Notes: generated from the sequence alone by a model not told the origin. Counted from the first letter of the stretch, positions 36,667 to 46,897 are shown. The stretch: DNA of 64,000 bases from Comamonas halotolerans (GCF_030162935.1 NZ_JASAUZ010000001.1:558001-622000), one strand, 5' to 3'. A program made the numbers and translations.

Positions 36667-38628
36667 TTAGACCTCTTCAGCCGACGCCTCCTGCACCAAG
36701 GTTTGGTCTTGCGCAGGCTGCAACAGCTGCTGCATCCATTGCGCCAAGCGCTGCTCCAGTGCGTTGAGCTGTTGCTCTGCCGATTCAATCTCGGCAATGC
36801 GCTCCATCAAACCACTGGCAGCTTCGTTGATACGGTCGACAGCCTCAAGGCGTCGCGCAAAGCTGCGTTTGCGTTCCTTCAATTGTGCATCCAGCTGCGC
36901 AGTAGCGCTTTTACTCCATAAATCAAGGTCATTCGCCGCAGACTCAAAGACCGTGCGCAAGCGCATGCCCAATGCTTTCACCATTCGTTGCCCGAACAAC
37001 GGATTGGCCAACTTCAACGAGTGTCCAAACCCCAGGTATTGCAAATAGCTTTCTTCGATCTGCGCCAACTCACGATCAAAGTCATGCAGTTGCAAGATCC
37101 CAGGAGGCTGCAGCGAAAAACCGAACTCGGCATTCAGATCCTTGAACGTACTGCCCAACATGGTTTGGATTTCTGCAGCAGTGCGCTTGGCTTGCTCACC
37201 CAGTCCCCGCAAGCGCTCAAAGGTTGATGCATATACTTTTCGTACACCAATCTTCAAGCCCGAGTGTTCCAGCGCGCTGGCCAGCTGCTCCAGTTCCTTG
37301 CGCAAAGAGGTCGCACCCAGTAGGTGAAATGCCTGATTCATCAGCTTCAGGTGCACAGAGCGAATTGCCAAAATTTTGGCGGTACTGGCCTCGAACGTCT
37401 GCTGCTCTTGCTGAATGCGCTGTCGCATGCTTTCAATCACCGTCGCATTCTTGCCGCGCAAGCTGCGAAGCTCCAGTGCCTGCTCGTCCAGGTCACGATG
37501 GCGAATGTGGATGGAACGTAGCACTTGTGACTGCAACTGCTCCACCCCCTCACCCACCACATTGCGCAAAATACCCTGACGGTGCGCCAAGATACCTTGG
37601 GCCAGCAAGTCCTCAAATAACGGCAAACCACTGCTTTTCAACAGTGCAGCATTGCTTTCAATCTTTGCCATCAGGCCTTTTTGCGCCGACAGGGGAACAA
37701 TCCGCGCCGGGTCTATCCCCAGAATCTGTGCGCTTTGCGCACGTTGGCGACTGAGCTGGCCTTGCACTTCCGTGCCCGAATCCAGACTGCCCCACAAGGT
37801 GTCAATTTTATTGAGCACCACCAAGTGTGCATCCCCCGAGCGGTGTGATGGCAGCAGATGTTCTTTCCAGATGGCCAGATCTGATTTGGTGACCCCGGCA
37901 TCCGCTGCCAGCAGGAACACCACGGCATGCGCCTGGGCAATCAGGTTCACCGTCAACTCTGGCTCGGTACCTACGGCATTCAAGCCTGGGGTATCGACAA
38001 TCACCAACCCTTGCTTGAGCAGGGGGTGCGCCATATTGATCAATGCGTGGCGCCATTTGGGAATTTCCACCATGCCATGCTCATCACAAACAGGGTTGTC
38101 TGCACCCGGCGCATCGCTCCAAAAGCCCAAGAGCTGTGCTTCCTGCTGCGGCACTTTACGCACCTGAGCCACATGCGCCATAGCCTGTGCCAACTGATCG
38201 GGGTCATTCACATCCAAAGGCACATTCACCCAGGTCGACGGTCGGTTTCGCCACTCGGCCAAGCTGTACGGCTGCGCACGAGTTTCAGAGGACAAAAGAC
38301 GCAGGCATGCAGGAAGTGCGGCGTCGTACCCCAACTCCGTTGGACACATGGTGGTTCGACCAGGCGCTGCCGGCATGATACGGCGGCCATAATGGGCAAA
38401 AAACACCGCATTGATCAGCTCTGACTTGCCGCGCGAAAACTCCGCCACAAAGGCTACGCAAACCTTGTCTCCACGCAAAAGATTCTCCAGACGCTGCAGG
38501 TGATCTTGCACGGCTGCATCCAGCAAGTCTTGCGATGCAAGCCAGTCTCGAAAGCCTGCCATCTGGCTTGCAAAGCCTTTGCGCCAGTGACCAAAGCGGT
38601 CAAATTGCTCGCTAAAAGAAGGACCCAC
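36667..38628 (-). CDS. Bacterial dynamin-like GTPase
   Basis: A 653-residue protein with a dynamin-type G domain: P-loop AEFSRGKSE (about residues 63-71), switch Thr in PGRTTMCPTE, G3 VIVDTPGLN, and G4-like LNKID. The C-terminal 280 residues are long helices with coiled-coil character (ALELRSLRGKNATVIESMRQ), as in the stalk of bacterial dynamins. A hydrophobic paddle is not obvious. These proteins remodel or tether membranes. Its exact role here is unknown. It sits between mutM and mutY on the same strand. Confidence 0.85.
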   Translation of the reverse strand: MGPSFSEQFDRFGHWRKGFASQMAGFRDWLASQDLLDAAVQDHLQRLENLLRGDKVCVAFVAEFSRGKSELINAVFFAHYGRRIMPAAPGRTTMCPTELGYDAALPACLRLLSSETRAQPYSLAEWRNRPSTWVNVPLDVNDPDQLAQAMAHVAQVRKVPQQEAQLLGFWSDAPGADNPVCDEHGMVEIPKWRHALINMAHPLLKQGLVIVDTPGLNAVGTEPELTVNLIAQAHAVVFLLAADAGVTKSDLAIWKEHLLPSHRSGDAHLVVLNKIDTLWGSLDSGTEVQGQLSRQRAQSAQILGIDPARIVPLSAQKGLMAKIESNAALLKSSGLPLFEDLLAQGILAHRQGILRNVVGEGVEQLQSQVLRSIHIRHRDLDEQALELRSLRGKNATVIESMRQRIQQEQQTFEASTAKILAIRSVHLKLMNQAFHLLGATSLRKELEQLASALEHSGLKIGVRKVYASTFERLRGLGEQAKRTAAEIQTMLGSTFKDLNAEFGFSLQPPGILQLHDFDRELAQIEESYLQYLGFGHSLKLANPLFGQRMVKALGMRLRTVFESAANDLDLWSKSATAQLDAQLKERKRSFARRLEAVDRINEAASGLMERIAEIESAEQQLNALEQRLAQWMQQLLQPAQDQTLVQEASAEEV

Positions 38629-38724
38629 GATCTCTCCCTAGATGCAGTGTTCAGTGTTATTGGATCTATCTCACCAATATACCCTTAGCGCCCAAGCAAC
38701 AAAGCGTGTAACTCGTGGAGAAAG

Positions 38725-39543
38725 CTAGGCTTTTTGACAATGCGCACAGTAGTAAGTGCTTCGCTGACCTTGGCGCAACACTTCTATCGGCCTGCCACAG
38801 TGCACGCAAGGCAGCCCGTCACGTCCATACACCTTTGCTTGCAATTGAAAATGCCCGGGCATTCCATCGGCACTGGAGAAATCTCGCAGCGTGGTGCCTC
38901 CTCGCTCCACGGCCAAGGCCAGAATCTCTCGAATTGCTTGATACAAACGCTTGGCCTTGAGCGTGCTGATCGTATTGGCTACCGCCGTCGGTGCAATTCG
39001 ACTGGCAAACAAGACCTCCGATGCATAGATATTTCCAACACCGACCACCAGCTTCCCACTGAGCAATAACGGTTTGATGGGTGAGCGACTGGCTTGAAGC
39101 CCCGCGCGAAAACGCGGCCAGCTAAAGTGCGCTTCGTCCAAAGGTTCCATTCCCAAGCTATCGAGCAGCTTGCGAGCGACGGGATCGCTTTCCCCCTGCG
39201 TGGCTATCACCGCGCCAAAGCGGCGTGGATCGTGCAAGCGGAGCACGCCTTTATCCGTTTGCATCTCAAAATGGTCATGCTTACCCAAGGCTGGCAAATC
39301 ATTGGCAAAGCGCAAACTGCCCGACATACCCAGATGCACCATGAGCATGCCGCGATCCAAATCAATCAACAGGTATTTGCCACGACGACGTACCCGCTGC
39401 ACCCGGGCGCCCTGCAATTTTTCAGGGTCACACCCCAGAGGCCAGCGCAAGGGTTTCCCCATGCTGATGAGCAAAATCTGTGCACCTTCAATGTGCTGAG
39501 CAAAGCTTCGACGGGTGACTTCAACCTCTGGAAGTTCTGGCAT
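38725..39543 (-). CDS. mutM: Formamidopyrimidine-DNA glycosylase MutM (Fpg)
   Basis: A 272-residue enzyme that excises 8-oxoguanine and FapyG. The N-terminal Pro2-Glu3 nucleophile is intact ([12 protein letters not shown]). It has the H2TH region ([20 protein letters not shown]) and a C-terminal zinc finger with CVHCGRP and YYCAHCQ. It is divergent from the TPR protein gene with 48 bp between starts. Confidence 0.96.
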   Translation of the reverse strand: MPELPEVEVTRRSFAQHIEGAQILLISMGKPLRWPLGCDPEKLQGARVQRVRRRGKYLLIDLDRGMLMVHLGMSGSLRFANDLPALGKHDHFEMQTDKGVLRLHDPRRFGAVIATQGESDPVARKLLDSLGMEPLDEAHFSWPRFRAGLQASRSPIKPLLLSGKLVVGVGNIYASEVLFASRIAPTAVANTISTLKAKRLYQAIREILALAVERGGTTLRDFSSADGMPGHFQLQAKVYGRDGLPCVHCGRPIEVLRQGQRSTYYCAHCQKA

Positions 39544-39591
39544 CTGATGATTTCATCCACAACAAGGAAATGCTTAGATTATTATGGGTCG

Positions 39592-41358
39592 ATGCTTTCC
39601 ACACTCCGCAATTGGCGCTTGGCCCTGATTTCCGCATTTGCTTTCGGAACACTGCCTGCTTGGGCGCAAGAAGCGCCACCTCCACAGGATGCAACGCATC
39701 GGGCCCTGCAGCCCTTGGATGATGAATCCGCAGCACTGAATGCGGAGCTGTTCTACGATCTTTTGGTCGGTGAAATGGCCGCATCGCAAGGTGATGCAGT
39801 CAACGCCATTGCCCTGCTGATGGAGGCCGCCAGGCAGAGTCAATCCCAGCAGCTCTATCAGCGCGCAGCAGAAATTGCACTGCAGGCTCGCTCTGGCCCG
39901 CAGGCATTGATGGTTGCCAATGAATGGCAAACCAATTTCCCTCAATCGCGTGATGCCAACCGTTACTTGCTACAAATTTTGCTGATGCTCAACCGCGTCT
40001 CAGAATCGCAAGAAGCTTTGAATCGCGAAATTGCATGGACCAACACAGCAGCCAAACCAGCTACTTACCTGGCGATTGCCCAAATCTACAGCCGGGCAAC
40101 AGACAGGGTGCTAGCGGCAGCCGTGGTAGAGCAAGCCTTGCAGGCTGATTTGCAAAACTCGGATCTCGCACCGGCGGCCTGGGCCACCATTGGTCATATG
40201 CGTCTGGCAGCCAGCCAAAAAGATCTGGCCATGCAAGCCTTGGTCCACGCCCATGCACAAGGGCCTCTCAGTGGTGCCACTGCCCTATTGGCTCTGGAGC
40301 TGATGGAAGCAGGCAACGCTGCTGCGGAGGCCATGGCGCAAGACTATATGCACAACGAGCCTGCACCTGCCATCCAACTGGCTTATGCGCGGGTACTCAT
40401 AGGTCAAGATCGCTGGGAAGACGCACAAAGCCAATTGACGCCATTGCTCAAAGCACACCCCGACATGGCCGATGCATGGATGACCCAGGCCAGTGTGCAC
40501 GCACAGCTCAAACAGTGGAAAAAGGCCCAACAAGCCATACAGCGCGTGGAAAGCCTCGCCCAGGCATTCCCCAATGAAGAGCAACGTAAACACGCACTGT
40601 CGCAAGCCTACCTACAGGGTGGCCGCATATCTTTGCATCAAAAAGACTACGCGCAAGCACTGACCTGGCTGGAGAAAATTCCGAATGCCTCTGAACAGCT
40701 GAACGTACAAAGCCTCAAAGCCATGGCGCTCGCCAAACAGGGCAAACTTGCCCATGGTCGCGCCCTGATTCGTGCTGTCCCAACCAACAACGACGCGGAG
40801 ATGGTGCAAAAGCGTCAGGCAGAAGTGGCTTTGCTACGGGACAATGGAGCTCCTCAAGAAGCCTATCTGCTCCAGCGCACCTTGTTTGAGCAATTGCCCA
40901 ACGATGCAAACATTGCCTATGAAACAGCGCTTTTGGCTGAACGTGCCGGCAAGATTGACACCATGGAGAGCATTTTGCGCAATGTCATTGCCAAACACCC
41001 CGACCACTTCCATGCGTTCAATGCACTGGGCTACTCTTATGCCGACCGAGGTATCCGTCTTGCAGAAGCCAAAGAGCTGATTGAAACAGCACTGCGGCAT
41101 GCGCCCAACGATCCATTCATTACCGACAGTCTGGCATGGGTCGAATTCCGCATGGGCAACAAGCAAAAAGCCCTGGAATTGCTGGAAGCGGCCTTCGCAC
41201 AACGCAACGATGTGGAAATTGCCGCTCACCTTGGTGAGGTGCTTTGGAGCATGGGCAACCAAGAGCGTGCACGCAATGTTTGGCGCCAGGCTCTAGACCG
41301 TGATGCGGACAATGAAACACTGCGCACCACTTTGGAACGTTTGCAAGTCAAGCCTTAA
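39592..41358 (+). CDS. TPR-repeat exported protein
   Basis: A 588-residue protein with a signal peptide (LALISAFAFGTLPAWAQ) and tetratricopeptide repeats over most of its length. Clear C-terminal repeats are FHAFNALGYSYADRGIRLAE, then APNDPFITDSLAWVEFRMGN. TPR proteins upstream of lolB are common in this family and may help outer-membrane biogenesis, but the partner is unknown. I chose the ATG at 39592, directly before the signal peptide; the longer frame runs antisense through mutM. lolB follows 3 bp later. Confidence 0.85.
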   Translation: MLSTLRNWRLALISAFAFGTLPAWAQEAPPPQDATHRALQPLDDESAALNAELFYDLLVGEMAASQGDAVNAIALLMEAARQSQSQQLYQRAAEIALQARSGPQALMVANEWQTNFPQSRDANRYLLQILLMLNRVSESQEALNREIAWTNTAAKPATYLAIAQIYSRATDRVLAAAVVEQALQADLQNSDLAPAAWATIGHMRLAASQKDLAMQALVHAHAQGPLSGATALLALELMEAGNAAAEAMAQDYMHNEPAPAIQLAYARVLIGQDRWEDAQSQLTPLLKAHPDMADAWMTQASVHAQLKQWKKAQQAIQRVESLAQAFPNEEQRKHALSQAYLQGGRISLHQKDYAQALTWLEKIPNASEQLNVQSLKAMALAKQGKLAHGRALIRAVPTNNDAEMVQKRQAEVALLRDNGAPQEAYLLQRTLFEQLPNDANIAYETALLAERAGKIDTMESILRNVIAKHPDHFHAFNALGYSYADRGIRLAEAKELIETALRHAPNDPFITDSLAWVEFRMGNKQKALELLEAAFAQRNDVEIAAHLGEVLWSMGNQERARNVWRQALDRDADNETLRTTLERLQVKP

Positions 41359-41361
41359 TCC

Positions 41362-41880
41362 ATGATTCCCCGTTTTGTTTTTCCTCATCGGTGCAGCCTC
41401 GGTGCTTGGGTGATGATCGCGGCACTGGCTTTGTCCGGCTGCAGCGCACCGCCAGCACTTCAGTCTCTCCAAGGGCAGGCCTGGAGTGGCCGCATGGGCT
41501 TGCAAGTGCATGATCCGCTGGCGCAAGAGCAATCTTTCAGTGCGTCCTTCCACCTTCAAGGCAGTCCTGAGCAAGGCAGTCTGGATATCTTTAATCCACT
41601 GGGTTCACAGATTGCCAAACTGCAATGGCAACCAGGCAGCGCATTACTACAGCAAGGCAACCAGCTGACGCCCTCAGACTCTCTACAAGAGTTGCTGCGC
41701 CTGAGCCTGGGCACAGCACTGCCTGTGCAAGCTCTTTTTAGCTGGCTAAAAGGCCAAGCCGCCAGTGCCGAAGGCTGGCAGGTGGACCTCAGCCGCCACT
41801 CAGAAGGCCGCATCACAGCCCAACGCCTCAGCCCGCCCCCACAAGCGACTTTGCGCGTCGTACTTCAGCAACCCGAATAA
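41362..41880 (+). CDS. lolB: Outer-membrane lipoprotein receptor LolB
   Basis: A 172-residue lipoprotein with lipobox LSGC (Cys near residue 27) after a hydrophobic signal. The LolB-type beta barrel is suggested by WSGRMGLQVHD, FSASFHLQGSPEQGSLDIFN and PLGSQIAKLQW. LolB accepts lipoproteins from LolA and inserts them in the outer membrane. It starts right after the TPR gene and is followed by ispE, as in most betaproteobacteria. Confidence 0.88.
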   Translation: MIPRFVFPHRCSLGAWVMIAALALSGCSAPPALQSLQGQAWSGRMGLQVHDPLAQEQSFSASFHLQGSPEQGSLDIFNPLGSQIAKLQWQPGSALLQQGNQLTPSDSLQELLRLSLGTALPVQALFSWLKGQAASAEGWQVDLSRHSEGRITAQRLSPPPQATLRVVLQQPE

Positions 41881-41921
41881 ATACAGACCGCATCGCTGTC
41901 GCGCTGCGTACCGCTTTGTCC

Positions 41922-42782
41922 ATGTTCAGTCTTTACGACGTTCCTGCTCCAGCCAAACTCAATCTGTTCCTGCACATCACAGGCCGCCGTGCAGATGGTT
42001 ACCACCTGCTGCAATCTGTTTTCATGCTGATTGACTGGCAAGACCGGCTGCACTTTGAAAAAGTACAAAGCGCCGAAGTCTCTCGCCAAGACATTAACCC
42101 CCATGCGCCACAGCTACCCGCAAATGACCTTTGTGTCCTCGCTGCCAAAGCATTGCAAGATGCAACAGGCTGCAAGCAAGGTGTGCGCATCAGCATTGAC
42201 AAGCACATCCCTTCACAGGCGGGCATGGGGGGAGGATCGTCCGACGCTGCATCCACATTACTTGCACTCAACAGACTGTGGAACCTCAACCTCAGCCGTT
42301 GCGAACTCGCTCAAATCGGCATCCGGCTTGGAGCTGATGTGCCTTTTTTCATTTATGGCGAAAACGCCTGGGTCGAAGGCATTGGTGAAAAAATCACACC
42401 ATTGAGCGGCACCGCCACCCTGCCGGAACGCAGTTTCTGGGTCATCAAACCAGAGACTGGCCTGAACACCCAGCACATCTTCACCTCTCCCGATCTGCAA
42501 CGCAATACAAAGCGTGCTACAATTGAAGACTTTGCTGCAGATCACTATGGTTTTGGCCATAACGACTTGCAGCCTGTCGCTGAAGCACTCTGCCCCGATG
42601 TAACTAAAGTCAGAAACTGGCTGGAATCACAAGGAATGCATGCTACAATGACGGGCTCAGGAAGTGCAGTGTTTGCACAAGAGCGCAGAGACATTGATTT
42701 AAAAGCAGCCCCTGGTAGCTGGCAAATCAAACTTTGCAAGAATCTGGATAAACATCCTTTGTTTCATTGGATCCCAGAGTAA
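41922..42782 (+). CDS. ispE: 4-diphosphocytidyl-2-C-methyl-D-erythritol kinase IspE
   Basis: A 286-residue GHMP kinase of the MEP isoprenoid pathway. PAPAKLNLFLHITGRRADGYH is the substrate-binding start. The ATP loop is PSQAGMGGGSSDAA, and the C-terminal motif is TGSGSAVFA. I chose the ATG at 41922 over a TTG two codons earlier. It is followed by tRNA-Gln after about 40 bp. Confidence 0.95.
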   Translation: MFSLYDVPAPAKLNLFLHITGRRADGYHLLQSVFMLIDWQDRLHFEKVQSAEVSRQDINPHAPQLPANDLCVLAAKALQDATGCKQGVRISIDKHIPSQAGMGGGSSDAASTLLALNRLWNLNLSRCELAQIGIRLGADVPFFIYGENAWVEGIGEKITPLSGTATLPERSFWVIKPETGLNTQHIFTSPDLQRNTKRATIEDFAADHYGFGHNDLQPVAEALCPDVTKVRNWLESQGMHATMTGSGSAVFAQERRDIDLKAAPGSWQIKLCKNLDKHPLFHWIPE

Positions 42783-42824
42783 CAAGCTACAGGTTGATTG
42801 TTATCGATGACAATCGACCAGTGT

Positions 42825-42901
42825 AGGGGAGTCGCCAAGTTGGTTAAGGCACCGGATTTTGATTCCGGCATGCGAGGGTTCGAGTCCTTCCTCCCCTGCC
42901 A
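42825..42901 (+). tRNA. tRNA-Gln (anticodon TTG)
   Basis: A 77-nt cloverleaf. The 7-bp acceptor stem is perfect (AGGGGAG / CTCCCCT). The D arm is Gln-type (GCCAAGTTGGTTAAGGC), the anticodon loop TTTTGAT gives TTG, the T loop is TTCGAGT, and CCA is encoded. Placement between ispE and prs is conserved in this order of bacteria. Confidence 0.95.
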
Positions 42902-42942
42902 AATATCTTTTGCGTTTAAGCAAACCCAATACTGGGACGCTC

Positions 42943-43902
42943 ATGCACTCCAACAATTCTGAATTCGTGGTTTTTACGGGCAATGCCAATCGCGGCATGG
43001 CCGAAGAAATCGCCAAACACCTCGGCGCCTCTTTGGGCGCCGCTGACGTTGGTCGTTTCTCTGACGGTGAAGTCACCGTAGAAATCAAGCAAAACGTACG
43101 TACACGTGATGTGTTCGTGGTGCAACCTACTTGCGCCCCCACCAATGACAACCTGATGGAGCTGTTGGTGATGGTTGACGCTTTGAAGCGTGCTTCCGCA
43201 CAAAGCATCTGCGCAGTGATCCCCTATTTCGGTTATGCCCGCCAAGATCGCCGCGTGCGCTCTACCCGTGTGGCCATTACCGCAAAGGTGGTTGCAAACA
43301 TGTTGCAAGCCGCAGGTGTGAGCCGCGTGCTGACCATGGACTTGCACGCTGACCAGATCCAGGGCTTCTTCGACATTCCCGTTGACAACATCTACGCTTC
43401 GCCCGTTTTGCTGGGCGACCTGAATCAGAAGAAGTACGAGGATCTGATCGTCGTCTCTCCTGACGTGGGTGGTGTGGTGCGTGCGCGTGCTCTGGCCAAG
43501 CAACTGGGTTGCGATCTGGCCATCATCGACAAGCGTCGCCCCAAGGCCAACGTGTCTGAAGTGATGCACGTGATTGGTGACATTGACGGCCGCAACTGCG
43601 TGATCATGGATGACATGATTGACACTGCCGGTACTCTGGTCAAAGCCGCTGAAGTGCTGAAGCAGCGTGGCGCGAAGAACGTGTATGCCTATTGCACACA
43701 CCCCATCTTCTCGGGCCCCGCGATCCAGCGTATTTCCGAAGGCTCCGCGCTGGACGAGGTCGTTGTGACCAACACCATTCCTTTGAGCCCTGCTGCGCAA
43801 GCTTGCAGCAAGATTCGCCAACTGTCTGTGGCACCTCTGTTCGCAGAAACCATGCAGCGCATCTCCACCGGTGATTCGGTGAGCAGCCTGTTCCAAGACT
43901 AA
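42943..43902 (+). CDS. prs: Ribose-phosphate pyrophosphokinase (PRPP synthase)
   Basis: A 319-residue enzyme making PRPP from ribose-5-phosphate and ATP. It carries the ATP-binding region [20 protein letters not shown], the metal-binding [17 protein letters not shown], and the PRPP loop [13 protein letters not shown] chose the ATG at 42943; the frame continues upstream through the tRNA, which is not coding. Confidence 0.97.
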   Translation: MHSNNSEFVVFTGNANRGMAEEIAKHLGASLGAADVGRFSDGEVTVEIKQNVRTRDVFVVQPTCAPTNDNLMELLVMVDALKRASAQSICAVIPYFGYARQDRRVRSTRVAITAKVVANMLQAAGVSRVLTMDLHADQIQGFFDIPVDNIYASPVLLGDLNQKKYEDLIVVSPDVGGVVRARALAKQLGCDLAIIDKRRPKANVSEVMHVIGDIDGRNCVIMDDMIDTAGTLVKAAEVLKQRGAKNVYAYCTHPIFSGPAIQRISEGSALDEVVVTNTIPLSPAAQACSKIRQLSVAPLFAETMQRISTGDSVSSLFQD

Positions 43903-43924
43903 AAAATTTCCTTCGGGAAACGTT

Positions 43925-43952
43925 CTCCGCCTCCTTCGGGAGGCTTGCGTTT
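43925..43952 (+). other. Stem-loop in the prs-rplY gap
   Basis: GCCTCC-TTCG-GGAGGC forms a stable stem with a UUCG tetraloop about 30 bp after prs. It is followed by only a short T run (TTGCGTTTT), so it may be a weak terminator or a processing signal ahead of the rplY leader. Confidence 0.5.
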
Positions 43953-44032
43953 TCCGGAGTTTCTCCCAAGGCGACTGCCTTGGATATCAACCGAGTGGGA
44001 CTGGTCGCGGTCCACTCATCATGGAGTTAGTT

Positions 44033-44650
44033 ATGCAAATCGTCGCAACATCGCGCAATCTGCAAGGTACGGGTGCGAGCCGCCGCCTGCGTATTACTGG
44101 CAAGACCCCCGGCATCGTGTTTGGCGCCGGCCAAGACGCTGTCAAGATCGAAGTCGATCACAACAACCTGTTCCACGCTCTGAAGAAGGAAGAATTCCAC
44201 ACTTCGATCCTGGACCTGGAACTGGACGGCAAGTCCTCCAAGGTTGTGCTGCGCGACGTGCAGTTCCACCCCTTCAAGCCCCTGGTTCTGCACGTTGACT
44301 TCCAACGCGTGGACGAGAACACCAAGGTGGAATCCAAGGTTGCTCTGCGCTACGAAAACACCGAGCAGTCTCCTGCTGTAGCCACCGAAAACGGTACCGT
44401 GACACCTCTGATCACCGAAGTGTCCGTGCTGGCTACACCTGCCAAGACTCCTGAGTTCATCGCTGTGGACCTGTCCAAGCTGACTTCCAAGATCATCCCT
44501 GGTCTGCAGTCCGTGAAGACACCTGCTGGCGTGAAGATCATCGCTCGCGGCGCCAACAAGAACCCTTCGCTGGTTGCTGTGAAGCTGCCTGAAACTGCTG
44601 TTGCCGCTCCTGTGGCTACTGCAGCTCCTGCGAAGAAGGGCAAGAAGTAA
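44033..44650 (+). CDS. rplY: 50S ribosomal protein L25 / general stress protein Ctc
   Basis: A 205-residue long form of L25 (TL5/Ctc type). The N-terminal 5S-rRNA-binding domain has GTGASRRLRITGKTPGIVFG, and a C-terminal beta domain follows. An Ala/Pro/Lys-rich tail ends the protein. I chose the ATG at 44033 because GGAG lies six nt upstream; the in-frame ATG at 44021 would place that site inside the coding region. Codon use is strongly biased, as expected for a highly expressed gene. Confidence 0.94.
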   Translation: MQIVATSRNLQGTGASRRLRITGKTPGIVFGAGQDAVKIEVDHNNLFHALKKEEFHTSILDLELDGKSSKVVLRDVQFHPFKPLVLHVDFQRVDENTKVESKVALRYENTEQSPAVATENGTVTPLITEVSVLATPAKTPEFIAVDLSKLTSKIIPGLQSVKTPAGVKIIARGANKNPSLVAVKLPETAVAAPVATAAPAKKGKK

Positions 44651-44687
44651 TTCTTGCGCTTTGCCACCACAGCCCTTTGGGGCTGTG

Positions 44688-44730
44688 AGCAAAACAAATG
44701 GCCCACCTTGCGTGGGCCATTTGTTTTGCT
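44688..44730. terminator. Strong hairpin terminator after rplY
   Basis: Perfect 18-bp arms (AGCAAAACAAATGGCCCA and its complement, 7-nt loop) end in TTTGTTTTGCT. A second hairpin (CACAGCCC-TTTG-GGGCTGTG, 44668-44687) precedes it. It separates rplY from pth. Confidence 0.85.
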
Positions 44731-44771
44731 GGATACCGCACTGATACCGGCACCAATTGGATAATCCGCAC

Positions 44772-45422
44772 ATGATCAAACTGTTTGTGGGCCTGGGCAA
44801 CCCCGGCCCGGAATACGAGGACACCCGCCACAACGCTGGCTTTTGGTGGATTGACGGCTTGGCCCGAGAACTCAAAGTTCACCTGCAGCCTGAGCGAAGC
44901 TACTGGGGCATGGTCGCCCGTGCCAACGTTCAGGGCAACACGGTATGGCTGCTTCAACCACAAACCTTCATGAATCTGTCTGGCAAATCTGTGGGAGCCT
45001 TGGCACGCTTCTTCAAGATCAAGCCTGAAGAGGTTCTGGTGGTGCACGATGAGCTGGATTTCGAGCCAGGCCAAATCAAGCTCAAGAAAGGCGGCAGCCA
45101 CGGCGGCCATAATGGCTTGCGTGACATCCATGCTCAGTTAGGCAGCCCCGAGTACTGGCGTTTGCGAGTAGGCATTGGCCACCCTGGCCAAAAAGGCGAA
45201 GTCTCAAGCTGGGTGCTCAAAAAACCACCACAGGAACAATGGAACGCCATTCAGGAGCAGATTGATCGCAGCTTGAAAGCATGGCCTTTGTTGGTCGCGG
45301 GAGAAATGGAAAAAGCCACGGTGGAGATCAACACCAACAAGCCCCCACGCCCCAAGCCTCCGCGCAAGCCAGCACCTGACGCCTGCACAACGGCACCAGC
45401 AACTGACTCCAAACCTGTATAA
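44772..45422 (+). CDS. pth: Peptidyl-tRNA hydrolase
   Basis: A 216-residue enzyme that frees tRNA from peptidyl-tRNA. It carries the motif [18 protein letters not shown] (catalytic His), [15 protein letters not shown], and [19 protein letters not shown] (catalytic Asp). The C-terminal 25 residues are a Pro/Lys/Thr-rich tail beyond the core fold. I chose the ATG at 44772; a TTG five codons earlier is the alternative. Confidence 0.95.
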   Translation: MIKLFVGLGNPGPEYEDTRHNAGFWWIDGLARELKVHLQPERSYWGMVARANVQGNTVWLLQPQTFMNLSGKSVGALARFFKIKPEEVLVVHDELDFEPGQIKLKKGGSHGGHNGLRDIHAQLGSPEYWRLRVGIGHPGQKGEVSSWVLKKPPQEQWNAIQEQIDRSLKAWPLLVAGEMEKATVEINTNKPPRPKPPRKPAPDACTTAPATDSKPV

Positions 45423-45466
45423 AAATAGCTGCTAACGATTCAAAAAATACGTTAGCAGCTGTTTTT
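45421..45466. terminator. Bidirectional terminator between pth and ferredoxin gene
   Basis: An 11-bp stem AGCTGCTAACG / CGTTAGCAGCT with a 12-nt loop has an A run before it and a T run after it. It can therefore stop transcription from pth on one strand and from the ferredoxin gene on the other. Confidence 0.88.
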
Positions 45467-45481
45467 CATATCTGCTGCAGT

Positions 45482-45742
45482 TCAAGCTTTGCTGGCCATG
45501 GCTTGCAAGCGCTCAAACTTTTGCAACAAGGTTTCCCGACTTTCCACAAAATCTGGGTTCACAGGAATGCATGACACCGGGCAGACCTGCATGCACTGCG
45601 GCTCATCAAAATGCCCCACACATTCCGTGCACTTGAGCGGGTCAATCTCATAGATCACCTCCCCCATATAAATCGCATCATTGGGGCACTCAGGCTCACA
45701 TACATCACAATTGATGCATTCATCCGTGATCATCAAAGCCAT
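45482..45742 (-). CDS. YfhL-type 4Fe-4S dicluster ferredoxin
   Basis: An 86-residue ferredoxin with two cluster motifs, CINCDVCEPECP and CTECVGHFDEPQCMQVCP. The second has the YfhL/AllV-type insertion between Cys 2 and Cys 3. Such proteins donate electrons at low potential; the partner is unknown here. It is divergent from the ABC importer operon. Confidence 0.92.
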   Translation of the reverse strand: MALMITDECINCDVCEPECPNDAIYMGEVIYEIDPLKCTECVGHFDEPQCMQVCPVSCIPVNPDFVESRETLLQKFERLQAMASKA

Positions 45743-45934
45743 CGTTCATCTCCTCGGCACAGGGCCGTCCGGCAGGCAATGGCACGGTCATAAGTGTTCA
45801 ACACAGGGGACATAGTCACAATTATCGTGCCCCTGCAGCAAAGTCTTGCTCTTTTGCGCACACTTCCATGCTTGGCGCTGTGGGATTTACCGCTATGCTC
45901 GGAGCCCGCCGCTCCTCCCGACTACTTTGCCTCT

Positions 45935-46897
45935 ATGAGTGTTTTTCTCCTCAAACGCCTGCTGACGCTGATTGCCACCCTGCTGGGTGCATCGGTGGTG
46001 GTGTTTGCTGTGCTGGAAATCCTGCCTGGCAATGCAGCGCAAGTCCTCATGGGCCCGGATGCAGACCCAGAAGCCGTGGCCGCCATGGCCGAACAACTGG
46101 GCCTGAACCAGCCAGCCTTGCAACGCTATCTGGATTGGATCGCAGGCTTCTTTAGCGGCGATCTGGGCAACAGCTATGCCTACGGCTCTCCGGTATGGGA
46201 ATTGGTCCAGGAGCGCTTGGCGCTGACATTGCCGCTGGCCATCTTGGCCATGCTGATCACCACCGTGCTGGCTTTGCTGGCAGGTGTGTATGCCGCATCG
46301 CGCCACAACAAACTGGGTGATGCCGGCATCATGGGCTTGGCACAACTAGGCATTGCCATTCCCAACTTCTGGTTTGCCATCCTGCTGATATTGCTGTTTT
46401 CCGTAAAGCTGCAATGGTTTTCGGCTGGCGGCTTTCCAGGCTGGAATGCAGACATGGGTGGCGGCTTCTGGCCAGCATTGCAATCACTGTTGCTGCCAGC
46501 CATTGCACTGGCTGTGGTACAGGCAGCCATTTTGGCGCGTATCACCCGCTCAGCCGTGCTGGAGGTGATGCGTGAAGACTTTGTGCGCACTGCTCGCGCC
46601 AAGGGCTTGAGCCAGCGCGCCGTGCTGTGGGGTCATGTGCTGCGCAATGCAATGATTCCTGTGGTGACTGTCATGGGGCTGCAATTTGCCAACCTGCTGG
46701 CAGGCACTATCGTGGTGGAGAACGTGTTCTATCTGCCCGGTTTGGGGCGTTTGATATTTCAGTCCATCGCCAACCGTGACCTGATCGTGGTGCGCAACTG
46801 CGTGATGCTGCTGGCGACCATGGTAATTTTTGTGAACTTTGTAGTGGATGTGCTCTATGCTGCCATTGACCCACGCGTGAAAGCCAGCGACTTATGA
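45935..46897 (+). CDS. Peptide-type ABC transporter permease (DppB-like)
   Basis: A 320-residue permease of the dipeptide/oligopeptide importer class with six membrane helices. The N-terminus is VFLLKRLLTLIATLLGASVV, and LEILPGNAAQVLMGPDADPE is the periplasmic signature. The EAA loop is VRTARAKGLSQRAVLWGHVL. I chose the ATG at 45935; the upstream extension is not membrane-like. It overlaps the next permease gene by 4 bp. Substrate may be di- or oligopeptides, glutathione or similar, and cannot be fixed. Confidence 0.9.
   Translation: MSVFLLKRLLTLIATLLGASVVVFAVLEILPGNAAQVLMGPDADPEAVAAMAEQLGLNQPALQRYLDWIAGFFSGDLGNSYAYGSPVWELVQERLALTLPLAILAMLITTVLALLAGVYAASRHNKLGDAGIMGLAQLGIAIPNFWFAILLILLFSVKLQWFSAGGFPGWNADMGGGFWPALQSLLLPAIALAVVQAAILARITRSAVLEVMREDFVRTARAKGLSQRAVLWGHVLRNAMIPVVTVMGLQFANLLAGTIVVENVFYLPGLGRLIFQSIANRDLIVVRNCVMLLATMVIFVNFVVDVLYAAIDPRVKASDL

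Noticed and set aside
39094..39591. Long N-terminal extension of the TPR protein frame
   Set aside because: It runs antisense through mutM. The signal peptide begins at the ATG at 39592.
42916..43896. Large minus-strand open frame opposite prs
   Set aside because: Shadow of the highly expressed prs gene. The translation has no recognisable domain.
43925..43952. Stem-loop after prs as a firm terminator
   Set aside because: The T run after the stem is too short and interrupted, so it is listed only as a stem-loop.
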